Positions 1 to 6,679 of a DNA stretch of 43,200 nucleotides are shown here, piece after piece (within the stretch, counting starts at the first letter, position 1; every line of letters begins with the position of its first letter). The notes under the pieces are model-generated. The model had not been told where the DNA came from, made no database searches, and saw only the letters and a list, made by a program, of their open reading frames with translations. Position numbers and translations under genes: made by a program. Source of the DNA: Paractinoplanes toevensis (lineage in GTDB: Bacteria > Actinomycetota > Actinomycetes > Mycobacteriales > Micromonosporaceae); assembly GCF_018332695.1 (NCBI RefSeq), contig NZ_BOQN01000032.1:1-43200 (forward strand). Reading direction: 5' to 3'.

Positions 1-581
1 AACAACCGCAACCACCCCCGACCGCCGCCACCCCGCGACCAGCCTGCAACACCGGCACGTGCCGCGACCCTCGCGCAACGACACACCCCTACGCGTCGCC
101 TGCCCGGAGGGGTTCTGCGGGTATCCGGCCCGCGGTGACGCGGTCGATGCCCCGCCGCGGCGCCCGGCATCGCAGATCTTGTGGAGTTGCCGCTCTGTCC
201 GCACGGCAAGCCCACAAGATCGCGTCTGGTCGAGCTGTCGGCGTCGGATATAGGCGGTGTCATGTTCTTCTGACCGCTGGGGTGGTTCAGGCTGTGGAAG
301 CGCTGTCATCACGCGGGACCATGCGCGGAATGCGGGACGGCGACTCGGTATCCGAGCGCATCGACCACCCTACGGGAGGTCGATGGCCGTCGCCCGGGAC
401 TGCTCGGCCCAGCCGGCTGAGGGCGGGGTGGGGTTGCGAGCTTGGGCCGGGCCCGCCCGCAGCGGGCGCGCGGAGGGTGAGCTGCACCTGCCGGGACCGC
501 GTGCCACGGGACTGAGCCGGCGCGTACCGAAAGATTTCCGCGCGGAAGCCTCCCGCCCTCCGTTTCCAGGAAGCTTGGGTT
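1..581. other. Intergenic stretch without a convincing gene
   Basis: No reading frame here has a believable start, ribosome binding site and protein-like composition. The open frames present are rich in Arg, Pro and Ser, as expected of antisense or out-of-frame reading in GC-rich DNA. The only clear structure is the long imperfect palindrome at 175-221. The first 60 bases are C-rich and could be the edge of something outside the window. Confidence 0.6.
175..221. repeat. Long imperfect palindrome, REP-like element candidate
   Basis: The left arm is GATCTTGTGG (175-184), then a 2-base mismatch, then TTGCCG (187-192). The right arm is CGGCAA (204-209), a 2-base mismatch, then CCACAAGATC (212-221). 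The loop is 11 bases (193-203). Sixteen base pairs broken by one symmetrical internal loop are far more than chance. No coding gene lies near enough for a simple terminator (the nearest stop is at 630) and no T-tract follows. It resembles dispersed palindromic elements of actinomycete genomes; that link is inference. Confidence 0.7.
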
Positions 582-614
582 GGGGTCCCGTTCCTTCTGG
601 ATTGGCGGGACCCC
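582..614 (-). terminator. Hairpin downstream of the SDR gene
   Basis: GGGGTCCCG (582-590) pairs perfectly with CGGGACCCC (606-614) around a 15-base loop. It lies 15 bases past the stop codon of the minus-strand SDR gene. There is no T-tract, as is usual in GC-rich actinobacteria. Confidence 0.55.
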
Positions 615-629
615 GACCCGAGAGGATCT

Positions 630-1451
630 CTAGCCCTGCGCCTCGGCCGAGACGGGCTGCCATTCCTTCCACTCGGCCAGGCGGGACTCGTAGTCGGCCG
701 TGGCGATGCCGATCGGGGCCGTGCCGAAGAAGATGCGCAGCGGCGGGTTCTCGGCGTCGACGATCTTGAGGATGGCCGATCGGGTCGCCGTCGGGTTGCC
801 CGGGTTCGCCACCCGGCTCTTGCGCGTCTCGGCGGCCGCCTCGCGCACCTTGTCGTAGGTGTCGAGCTTGGTCGCGTGCTTGGCCGACGCGCCACCCCAG
901 TCGGTGCTGAACCCGCCCGGCTCGACCAGCGTCACCTTGATGCCGAACAGCGCCACCTCCTGGGCCAGCGCCTGGCTGAAGCCCTCGAGGGCCCACTTGG
1001 AGGCGTTGTAGATGCCGATGTTGGCGAACGCGGAGATGCCGCCGATCGACGACACCTGGATGATGTTGCCGCCGCCGCTCTCCCGCAGGTAGGGCAGGGC
1101 ACCCTGGGTGATCCACAGCGCGCCGAAGAGGTTGGTCTCGATCTGCGCCCGGGCCTCGGCCTCGCTGATCTCCTCGATCATGCCGAACTGGCCGTAGCCG
1201 GCGTTGTTGACGATCACGTCCAGTCGGCCGAAGTGCTCGAACGCCTGCTTGAGGGCGGCCAGCGCGGCCGGCCGATCGGTGACGTCGAGAGCGAGTGGCA
1301 GCACGTTGTCGCCGTACTTGGCGACGAGGTCGTCGAGCGTGGAGACGTCGCGCGCGGTCGCCGCGACGCGATCCCCCCGGTCGAGGGCCGCCTCGGCCCA
1401 CTCCCGTCCGAAGCCGCGCGATGTTCCGGTGATGAACCAGGTCCTGGCCAC
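630..1451 (-). CDS. Short-chain dehydrogenase/reductase (SDR)
   Basis: Classical SDR of 273 residues, probably an NADP(H)-dependent oxidoreductase of unknown substrate. Visible motifs are the N-terminal cofactor loop TGTSRGFG, the NNAGYG motif, a serine in QVSSIGG and the catalytic YNASK. A GTG start (VARTWFITG) at 1451 is chosen because GAGAAGGG lies about 10 bases upstream and the protein then begins just before the first Rossmann strand; a longer frame to 1532 would add an unlikely Cys/Gly-rich leader. It stands alone: a hairpin follows it and the tandem repeat at 1535-1660 lies upstream. A second, different SDR is found at 40203-41054. The family is certain, the substrate unknown. Confidence 0.92.
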   Translation of the reverse strand: MARTWFITGTSRGFGREWAEAALDRGDRVAATARDVSTLDDLVAKYGDNVLPLALDVTDRPAALAALKQAFEHFGRLDVIVNNAGYGQFGMIEEISEAEARAQIETNLFGALWITQGALPYLRESGGGNIIQVSSIGGISAFANIGIYNASKWALEGFSQALAQEVALFGIKVTLVEPGGFSTDWGGASAKHATKLDTYDKVREAAAETRKSRVANPGNPTATRSAILKIVDAENPPLRIFFGTAPIGIATADYESRLAEWKEWQPVSAEAQG

Positions 1452-1534
1452 GGTAAATGTCCCTTCTCCGTGATACGTGCCGAAAGTACCCGCGCAGCGG
1501 CCACAGAACCTGTGATCTCGGCCGCCGGCCATCC

Positions 1535-1660
1535 GCTCAGCCGGGCCGGGCCGCTCAGCCGGGCCGGGCCGCTCAGCCGGGCCGGGCCGCTCAGCCGGGC
1601 CGGGCCGCTCAGCTGGGCCGGGCCGCTCAGCTGGGCCGGGCCGCTCAGCCGGGCCGGACC
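1535..1660. repeat. 18-bp tandem repeat, seven copies
   Basis: Unit GCTCAGCCGGGCCGGGCC begins at 1535, 1553, 1571, 1589, 1607, 1625 and 1643. Copies five and six carry one C-to-T change (GCTCAGCTGGG) and the last has one substitution near its end. The period is a multiple of three, so every frame stays open through it. The TGA stop of the minus-strand membrane protein gene (1645-1647) is supplied by the TCA of the last copy, so the array abuts and slightly enters that gene. Confidence 0.95.
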
Positions 1661-3069
1661 GCTACGACGCCGGGCATTGCGCCGACCTCGGCGGCCAGGC
1701 CCTCGTAAACGCCCGGGCTGGTGAGGTCGATGGCCCAGAAATAGGGCAGGGTCGCGCCCGCGCCGGCCGGCAGCGCACCGCCATGGCAATACGCCTCCCG
1801 GTAGGCCTCCGACGTCGGGTCGTAGTAGAAGTTGAAGGCCGCCGCCCCGGGTATGCGCGAGATCGCCGCCTGGATGTAGTTGCGCTGCTCCGGGGTGGTC
1901 GCCGGCCGGATGAAGACGTAGGTCAGGTAGCTGAGCCGCGCCCCGCCCCCGGCCGGCATCGCGGGCACGCAGGCCTTCGCCGCGGCGGTGGCCGGCTGCG
2001 GCAGGTGTTCGACGAGCGCGGGCAGCCGCCCGGCGAAGACGGCCAGGGCCAGCGCCGCCGCGGCCGCCCCGATCGCGGTGACCCGCCGCCGGGGCAGCAC
2101 GGCCAGCAGGATCATGGCGCACGCGAACACCAGCGCCGGCTGCCAGAAGACGGCGAGCACGCCGCGCTGGCCCACGAACCAGACCTGCTCGGGCGGCTGG
2201 AGATCGCTGTTGCCGGCCGCCCACAGCATCGTGAAGGCCACCGTCGGCAGCAGCACCACCAGCCCGGCGACGGCGGTCAGCAGCGTGCCGGCCTGCAGGA
2301 AGCGGCGGCCCTCGACCCGGCGCGCCACCCACCCGGTCAGCAGCCAGGCCAGCAGCGCGGCGACCAGCGCCCCGGCGATCTCGAGGGCCCAGAGCCCGGC
2401 CGGTGCCGTGCGGGCCAGTGTGAAGCCGGCGCTGCCGTCGGAGTCCCACGGGGCGAGCTTGTCGGTCGCGGTGTCGGTGAAGCGCAGGGCCAGACCGTCC
2501 CGGGTGGCCCAGAACGAGGCCGAGTGCCAGGCGGGCGGGAGCTCATCGGCGGTCGGCTCGCCCAGCGCGATGGCGCCCCGGATCGTCCAGCCCTGCCCGG
2601 CGAGCCGGTCGCGCACCTCGGCCGTGTAGGCCGCGACCTCGCGGGTCTGCGCGGTGTGGTGCACCCAGTAGTCGGCGAAACCGTACTGCTCGCCCTCACC
2701 GTCGGCGGTGCGCACCCAGAGCGCCGCGTCGCCGCCGCCCCAGGCGACCAGGCCCGGGAAGACGTCGCGTTTCAGCTGCTCGGCGGCGACCCCCTCGGGC
2801 AGCGAGGGCGCGAGCCGCCAGCCCAGGGGGGCGACGGCCGCGGCACCGAAGACCCCGGCCAGCACGGCGATGAGGGTGGCGAGCACGACGATGCCCCGGC
2901 TGCGCGGATGGCCGAGCCGGGCTCGCAGGCCGCAGTGCAGCAGGTTGAAGACCTGTCGCGGGGTGGGGTGGCGTCGACCGCGCTCCTCAGCCGCCTCGAG
3001 CAGGGTGTCGAGCAACTCGGCGCGGCGCGGGCCTGGAGGATAAGCGAGCAGGGGCAACCGGAAGCTCAC
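1645..3069 (-). CDS. Membrane protein with FtsX-like extracellular domain, PadR partner
   Basis: Protein of 474 residues. The N-terminal ~55 residues (LAYPPGPRRAELLDTLLEAA and onward) look like the helical prefix found on actinobacterial PadR-linked membrane proteins. A membrane helix follows near 60-80, then an extracytoplasmic segment, then about four more helices between residues ~225 and 345. The last ~95 residues (YVFIRPATTPEQRN, the FNFYYDPTSEAYREAY stretch, the final PGVVAV) match the pattern of the FtsX extracellular domain. The ABC-permease core of true FtsX is absent. The GTG start overlaps the padR stop by 4 bases (GTGA), implying translational coupling. Function is unknown; control by the PadR protein is likely. 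The stop codon lies inside the 18-bp repeat. Confidence 0.85.
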   Translation of the reverse strand: MSFRLPLLAYPPGPRRAELLDTLLEAAEERGRRHPTPRQVFNLLHCGLRARLGHPRSRGIVVLATLIAVLAGVFGAAAVAPLGWRLAPSLPEGVAAEQLKRDVFPGLVAWGGGDAALWVRTADGEGEQYGFADYWVHHTAQTREVAAYTAEVRDRLAGQGWTIRGAIALGEPTADELPPAWHSASFWATRDGLALRFTDTATDKLAPWDSDGSAGFTLARTAPAGLWALEIAGALVAALLAWLLTGWVARRVEGRRFLQAGTLLTAVAGLVVLLPTVAFTMLWAAGNSDLQPPEQVWFVGQRGVLAVFWQPALVFACAMILLAVLPRRRVTAIGAAAAALALAVFAGRLPALVEHLPQPATAAAKACVPAMPAGGGARLSYLTYVFIRPATTPEQRNYIQAAISRIPGAAAFNFYYDPTSEAYREAYCHGGALPAGAGATLPYFWAIDLTSPGVYEGLAAEVGAMPGVVAVRPG

Positions 3070-3401
3070 GGCGTCACCGTGCCGAACCCCGGCCGCCGCC
3101 GCACGGACAGCTGGGCGGTGGCCGCGTCGGCGCTGGCCCGCAACTGGGCCGCCTCGGCGTCGAGCGCGGCGGCGCCGTCGTCGGTGAGCCGGTAGTAGCG
3201 CCGGGCGCGGCCGCCGACGATCTCCTCCCGGTCGAGCTCGATCAGGCCCTCGGCGTCGAGCCGGTCGAGCGCCGCATATAGCGTGCCGGCCTGCAGTTTC
3301 ACCCGGCCGCCGGAGAGCCGCTCGACCTCCCGCATCAGGCCGTAGCCGTGCTGGGTGGCCGAGGCCAGGGCGGTGAGGATCCAGAATGTTGGCTCGCGCA
3401 T
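3066..3401 (-). CDS. PadR-family transcriptional regulator
   Basis: Small winged-helix regulator of 111 residues. The N-terminus MREPTFWILTALA, the HGYGLMREVE segment, AGTLYAALDRLDAEGLI (recognition helix) and the ARRYYRLTDDG wing are typical of PadR. The C-terminal dimerisation helix is short, as in the compact PadR-s1 class. It is first in a two-gene unit with the FtsX-domain membrane protein (GTGA overlap) and is divergent from the sulfotransferase-like gene. An imperfect dyad at 3418-3438, 16 bases before its start, is a good candidate for its own operator. The inducing ligand is unknown. Confidence 0.93.
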   Translation of the reverse strand: MREPTFWILTALASATQHGYGLMREVERLSGGRVKLQAGTLYAALDRLDAEGLIELDREEIVGGRARRYYRLTDDGAAALDAEAAQLRASADAATAQLSVRRRPGFGTVTP

Positions 3402-3417
3402 AGGTGGCACGGGTTGA

Positions 3418-3438
3418 ATATAGAGATGATCTGAGTAT
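3418..3438. promoter_or_regulatory. Candidate PadR operator
   Basis: An AT-rich dyad of form ATA-N3-AGAT-G-ATCT-N3-TAT lies between padR and the divergent sulfotransferase-like gene. Its odd-length symmetry and its place immediately upstream of padR fit an autoregulatory site. No protein-binding data; inference from symmetry and position. Confidence 0.45.
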
Positions 3439-3461
3439 CGGCGCAATGCCATTATCGGGCC

Positions 3462-4163
3462 ATGACAGTGCGGGTAGCGATGTGGTCCGGTCCGCGCAAC
3501 ATCTCGACCGCGATGATGCGCAGCTTCGGCGCGCGGGCCGACACGGTCGTGGTCGACGAGCCGCTCTACGCCCACTACCTGGACGTCACCGGCATCGACC
3601 ACCCCGGCCGCGCCGAGATCCTGCGCAGCCAGCCACGCCGCTGGGAGGACGTGGCCGCCCGGCTGACCGGCCCGCTGCCCGGCGACCCGGCCGTCCACTA
3701 CCAGAAACACATGACCCACCACCTGCTGCCGGTGATCGGCCGGGCCTGGCTGGGCGAGCTCACCCACGCCTTCCTGATCCGCGACCCCGCGCACGTGGTC
3801 GCGTCCTACGCCCGGGTGCGGGGCGAGCCGACGCTGGATGATCTGGGTTACCCCCAACAGGCAGAGATCTTCCGGGCGTACGGCGGACCGGTGATCGACG
3901 CGGCCGACGTGCTCCGCGACCCGGCCGGCACGCTGAGCCGCCTCTGCGACGCGCTCGGCATCGGCTTCGACCCGGCCATGCTCGCCTGGGAGCCGGGCCC
4001 GCGCCCGACCGACGGCGTGTGGGCCCCGCACTGGTATTCCGCGGTCGAGGCATCCACCGGCTTCGCGAAGTACGACCCGACCCCGCCCGCCGTGCCGGAC
4101 CGGCTGCGCCCCCTGGTCGAGGCGGCCCAGCCCTACTACGACGAACTCGCCCGCGCGACCTGA
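3462..4163 (+). CDS. Sulfotransferase-like P-loop protein
   Basis: Protein of 233 residues with an N-terminal MWSGPRNISTAMM loop resembling the PAPS 5'-phosphosulfate-binding loop of sulfotransferases, a DEPLYAHYL segment and a central HAFLIRDPAHVVASY strand corresponding to the 3'-phosphate-binding region. It has no signal peptide and should be cytoplasmic. It probably moves a sulfuryl group, but the acceptor is unknown and some members of this clan are not proven sulfotransferases. It ends 17 bases before the stop codon of a convergent class IV aminotransferase. I recall plant proteins joining a similar P-loop domain to a branched-chain-aminotransferase-like domain, which would make this adjacency meaningful; that is from memory. 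Confidence 0.8.
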   Translation: MTVRVAMWSGPRNISTAMMRSFGARADTVVVDEPLYAHYLDVTGIDHPGRAEILRSQPRRWEDVAARLTGPLPGDPAVHYQKHMTHHLLPVIGRAWLGELTHAFLIRDPAHVVASYARVRGEPTLDDLGYPQQAEIFRAYGGPVIDAADVLRDPAGTLSRLCDALGIGFDPAMLAWEPGPRPTDGVWAPHWYSAVEASTGFAKYDPTPPAVPDRLRPLVEAAQPYYDELARAT

Positions 4164-4180
4164 CGCGCCTTTGCCGAGCG

Positions 4181-5089
4181 CTAGCCGGCCGGCAACAGGC
4201 GGACGCCGTGGGCGGCGGCGTGCTCCTGGTAGAGCGCGGCGATCCGGATCGTCATCGGCCCGGCCTCGCCGGCCCCGATGGTGCGGCCGTCGATCACCGT
4301 GACCCCGGCGACCTCGCCCATCGTGCCGGTGCAGAAGACCTCGCCGGCGTTGTACATCTCGGTCAGGGAGACGTCCCGCACCACCGCCGGGATGCCGTTG
4401 GTGGCCGCCAGGTCCAGGATCGTCTGCCGGGTGATGCCCTCGGGGCAGGCGGCGGTCGTCGGTGTGACCAGGCCGCCGCCGGTCACCGCGAACAGGTGGG
4501 TGGCGTTGGTCTCGGCGACGAACCCGCGCTGGTCGAGCATGAGCGCGTCGTCGGCGCCGGCCGCGGTCGCCTCGATCTTGGCGAGGATCGAGTTGAGCAG
4601 GTTCGCGTGGTGGATCTTCGGGTCGAGCACGTCCGGCCCGGGCCGCCGCACGCTCGCGGTGGCCAGGCGCAGCCCGCCGGTGTCGTAGACCGGCGGTTTG
4701 TACTCGGCCAGCACGATCAGCGTCGACCCGGCGGTGTTGAGCCGGGGGTCCATCCCGCTGGTCACCTTCACCCCGCGGGTCAGCGTCAGGCGTACGTGCA
4801 CCTCGTCGTACATCTGATTGGCCCGCAGCGTGGCCGTGACCGCCGCGATGACCTCGTCGTCGCCGGGGATGTGCGCGAAGTTCAGCGCGGTCGCCGACCG
4901 GCGCAGCCGGGCGAGATGCTCGCGCAGCCCGAAGATCGCCCCGCGGTAGAGCCGCAGCCCCTCCCAGACGGCGTCGCCGCCCTGCACCACCGAGTCGAAC
5001 GGGGAGAGTCCGGGCTGGTCACGGTGGAACAATTGGCCGTTGACCCAGTACCGGAGGCCGGCGTTGCGCTCGTCGTACGTCTGCAGCAT
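4181..5089 (-). CDS. Class IV (fold-type IV) PLP aminotransferase
   Basis: Protein of 302 residues in the branched-chain/D-amino-acid aminotransferase and aminodeoxychorismate lyase superfamily. Lys158 in LDPKIHHANLL is the probable Schiff-base lysine; downstream are FVAETNATHLF and the phosphate-binding CPEGITRQTIL and TGTMGEVAGV loops, all typical. The early FDSVVQGGDAVWEGLRLY segment is the substrate-side loop. Length matches the family. It is probably a transaminase acting on a branched-chain or related amino acid, though substrates cannot be called from motifs alone. It is convergent with the sulfotransferase-like gene and divergent from the M28 peptidase. Confidence 0.9.
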   Translation of the reverse strand: MLQTYDERNAGLRYWVNGQLFHRDQPGLSPFDSVVQGGDAVWEGLRLYRGAIFGLREHLARLRRSATALNFAHIPGDDEVIAAVTATLRANQMYDEVHVRLTLTRGVKVTSGMDPRLNTAGSTLIVLAEYKPPVYDTGGLRLATASVRRPGPDVLDPKIHHANLLNSILAKIEATAAGADDALMLDQRGFVAETNATHLFAVTGGGLVTPTTAACPEGITRQTILDLAATNGIPAVVRDVSLTEMYNAGEVFCTGTMGEVAGVTVIDGRTIGAGEAGPMTIRIAALYQEHAAAHGVRLLPAG

Positions 5090-5202
5090 CGGTCCGAGGT
5101 TAGTCCCGGCCGCCGAACGTGAGGGTCATATTGATATGTCCCGATGCGTCGGGCGCGTCCGTAGTGTTCGGCATCGATACCCCCAGCCCCCATGGAGGAA
5201 CG

Positions 5203-6138
5203 ATGCGGGTTCGTAAGTTCGCCCTCGCCGGCGTCGCCGCCGCCGTGACCGCCACCCTCGCGGTCGCGGGCTCGACCTACGCCGGTGCGGCCACGGTCAC
5301 CCCGGTTGCCCCGGTCGCCGCCGCTACCCCGCCGGTGATCACCGCGGCCGCCCCGATGGCCCACCTGACCCAGCTGATGAACTTCGCCAAGGCCAGCAGC
5401 AACACCCGGGTCATCGGCAGCACCGGCTTCACGTCCACGGTGAGTTACCTCCAGTCGCAGCTCACCGGGCTCGGCTGGACGACCACCGTGCAGAACTTCA
5501 CCACCGGCGGCAAGAAGGCGGCCAACGTGATCGCGGAGTGGCCGTACGGCGACGCCGCCCACGTCATCATGGCGGGCGCGCACTCCGACTCGGTCAAGGC
5601 CGGCCCCGGCATCAACGACGACGGCTCCGGCGTGGCCGCGCTGCTCGCCAACGCGAGCGCGATCACGCAGTCCGGCCTGCGGCCCGCCAAGCGCATCCGG
5701 TTCGGCTTCTGGGGTGCCGAGGAGCAGGGCGACATCGGCTCCAGCTACTACGTGTCGCACCTGGCCGGTGGTGAGACGGCGAAGATCGACGCGTACCTGA
5801 ACTTCGACATGGTCGGCAACAAGGTGGAGAACGGCAAGGCGGTCGGCTGGAGCCTGTACGCCGATGGCCAGTCCAACGGCCTGAACACCCCGTTCAAGAC
5901 CTACTTCACGTCGAAGGGCATCACGGTCAACCCGTCGCTGGACACCGACGACCGCTCCGACCACGCCGCCTTCAAGAACGCCGGCGTCAAGGTGACCGGG
6001 GTCAGCTCGGTGCGCAGCCTCAACGAGCTGGGCGCCTGTTACCACAAGGCCTGCGACGATCTCACCGATGTGTCCAGTGACAGCATGGTGCTGGCCTCGA
6101 ACGCCATCGCCAGTGCAGTCTGGACACTTGCCGGCTGA
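5203..6138 (+). CDS. Secreted M28 zinc aminopeptidase
   Basis: Protein of 311 residues starting MRVRKFALAG with a Sec signal peptide to about residue 30. The ATG at 5203 is preceded by GGAGGAA, which decides the start over the upstream frame. Probable di-zinc ligands by the spacing of Streptomyces griseus aminopeptidase are His127 (AGAHSDS), Asp139 (GINDDGSG), Glu173/Glu174 (WGAEEQG), Asp202 (NFDMVGN) and His281 (CYHKACDD); the pair ACYHKAC may hold a disulfide. It should remove N-terminal residues from peptides outside the cell. It has no pro-peptide or C-terminal domain of note and stands alone. Confidence 0.95.
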   Translation: MRVRKFALAGVAAAVTATLAVAGSTYAGAATVTPVAPVAAATPPVITAAAPMAHLTQLMNFAKASSNTRVIGSTGFTSTVSYLQSQLTGLGWTTTVQNFTTGGKKAANVIAEWPYGDAAHVIMAGAHSDSVKAGPGINDDGSGVAALLANASAITQSGLRPAKRIRFGFWGAEEQGDIGSSYYVSHLAGGETAKIDAYLNFDMVGNKVENGKAVGWSLYADGQSNGLNTPFKTYFTSKGITVNPSLDTDDRSDHAAFKNAGVKVTGVSSVRSLNELGACYHKACDDLTDVSSDSMVLASNAIASAVWTLAG

Positions 6139-6153
6139 GCTTCGAGGAGCGTT

Positions 6154-6674
6154 ATGGAACTGGGGATGGCACTGCCGACGTCCGGGTCACTGGCGTCCGT
6201 GCACAACATCGCGCGGGTCGCGCAGGAGGCCGAGCGCCTCGAATACTGACCGAGCGGATCAAACTGGGCACCAGCATCATCGACGCGCTGTTCCACGTGC
6301 CGGTGGTGCTGGCCCGGCGGTTTAACACCGAAGCCGGCCAGAAACGGGCGGCGCGCATCGCCGACGGCATCAACCCCATTGCTTTCTCGTACGAGCAGGT
6401 GGTCGAGTCGGCGCGCGTCTTCCGTACCTCGGCGGCGGAGAACGGCCGCGACGCGGCCTCTCTCACCGTGACCGTCCGCGCGAATGTGCCGATCGTCGCC
6501 GACGCCATCGGCGACGGCCGGCCGTTCCTGGGCGGCTCGCCGGCCGAGATCGCCGACGACCTCAAGCGGCTCGGCGAGGCCGGCGTCGACCACGTGCTGT
6601 TCTACAACGTCGCGCCGGACGGCATCGACAGCCACCTGCGCCTGATGGCCGACCTGCGCAACCGGGCCGGCTGA
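6154..6674 (+). pseudogene. Decayed LLM-class (F420-dependent luciferase-like) oxidoreductase
   Basis: The start reads MELGMALPTSGSLASVHNIA and stops at 6247-6249 right after AERLEY. The reading resumes one frame over at about 6246 with LTERIKLGTSIIDALFHVPV, a hallmark of this family, then jumps within one frame from VVLARRF to RAARIADGINPIAFSY, which lies much further on in intact proteins. The tail to the stop at 6674 is intact. Two internal losses, one frame-breaking, are therefore visible. Intact relatives are near 280-300 residues; here about 170 codons remain. The gene cannot make a working enzyme. Confidence 0.85.
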
Positions 6675-6679
6675 CCGCT

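Noticed and set aside
135..769. Overlapping open frames in the left-hand noncoding region
   Set aside because: Arg/Pro/Ser-rich translations without ribosome binding sites or family motifs, and one runs antisense into the SDR gene.
1535..1660. CRISPR-like regular array
   Set aside because: Units are contiguous 18-bp repeats with no spacers, so it is a minisatellite.
1783..3195. Long plus-strand frame opposite the FtsX-domain gene
   Set aside because: Gln/Arg/Gly-rich shadow of a gene with clear domains on the other strand.
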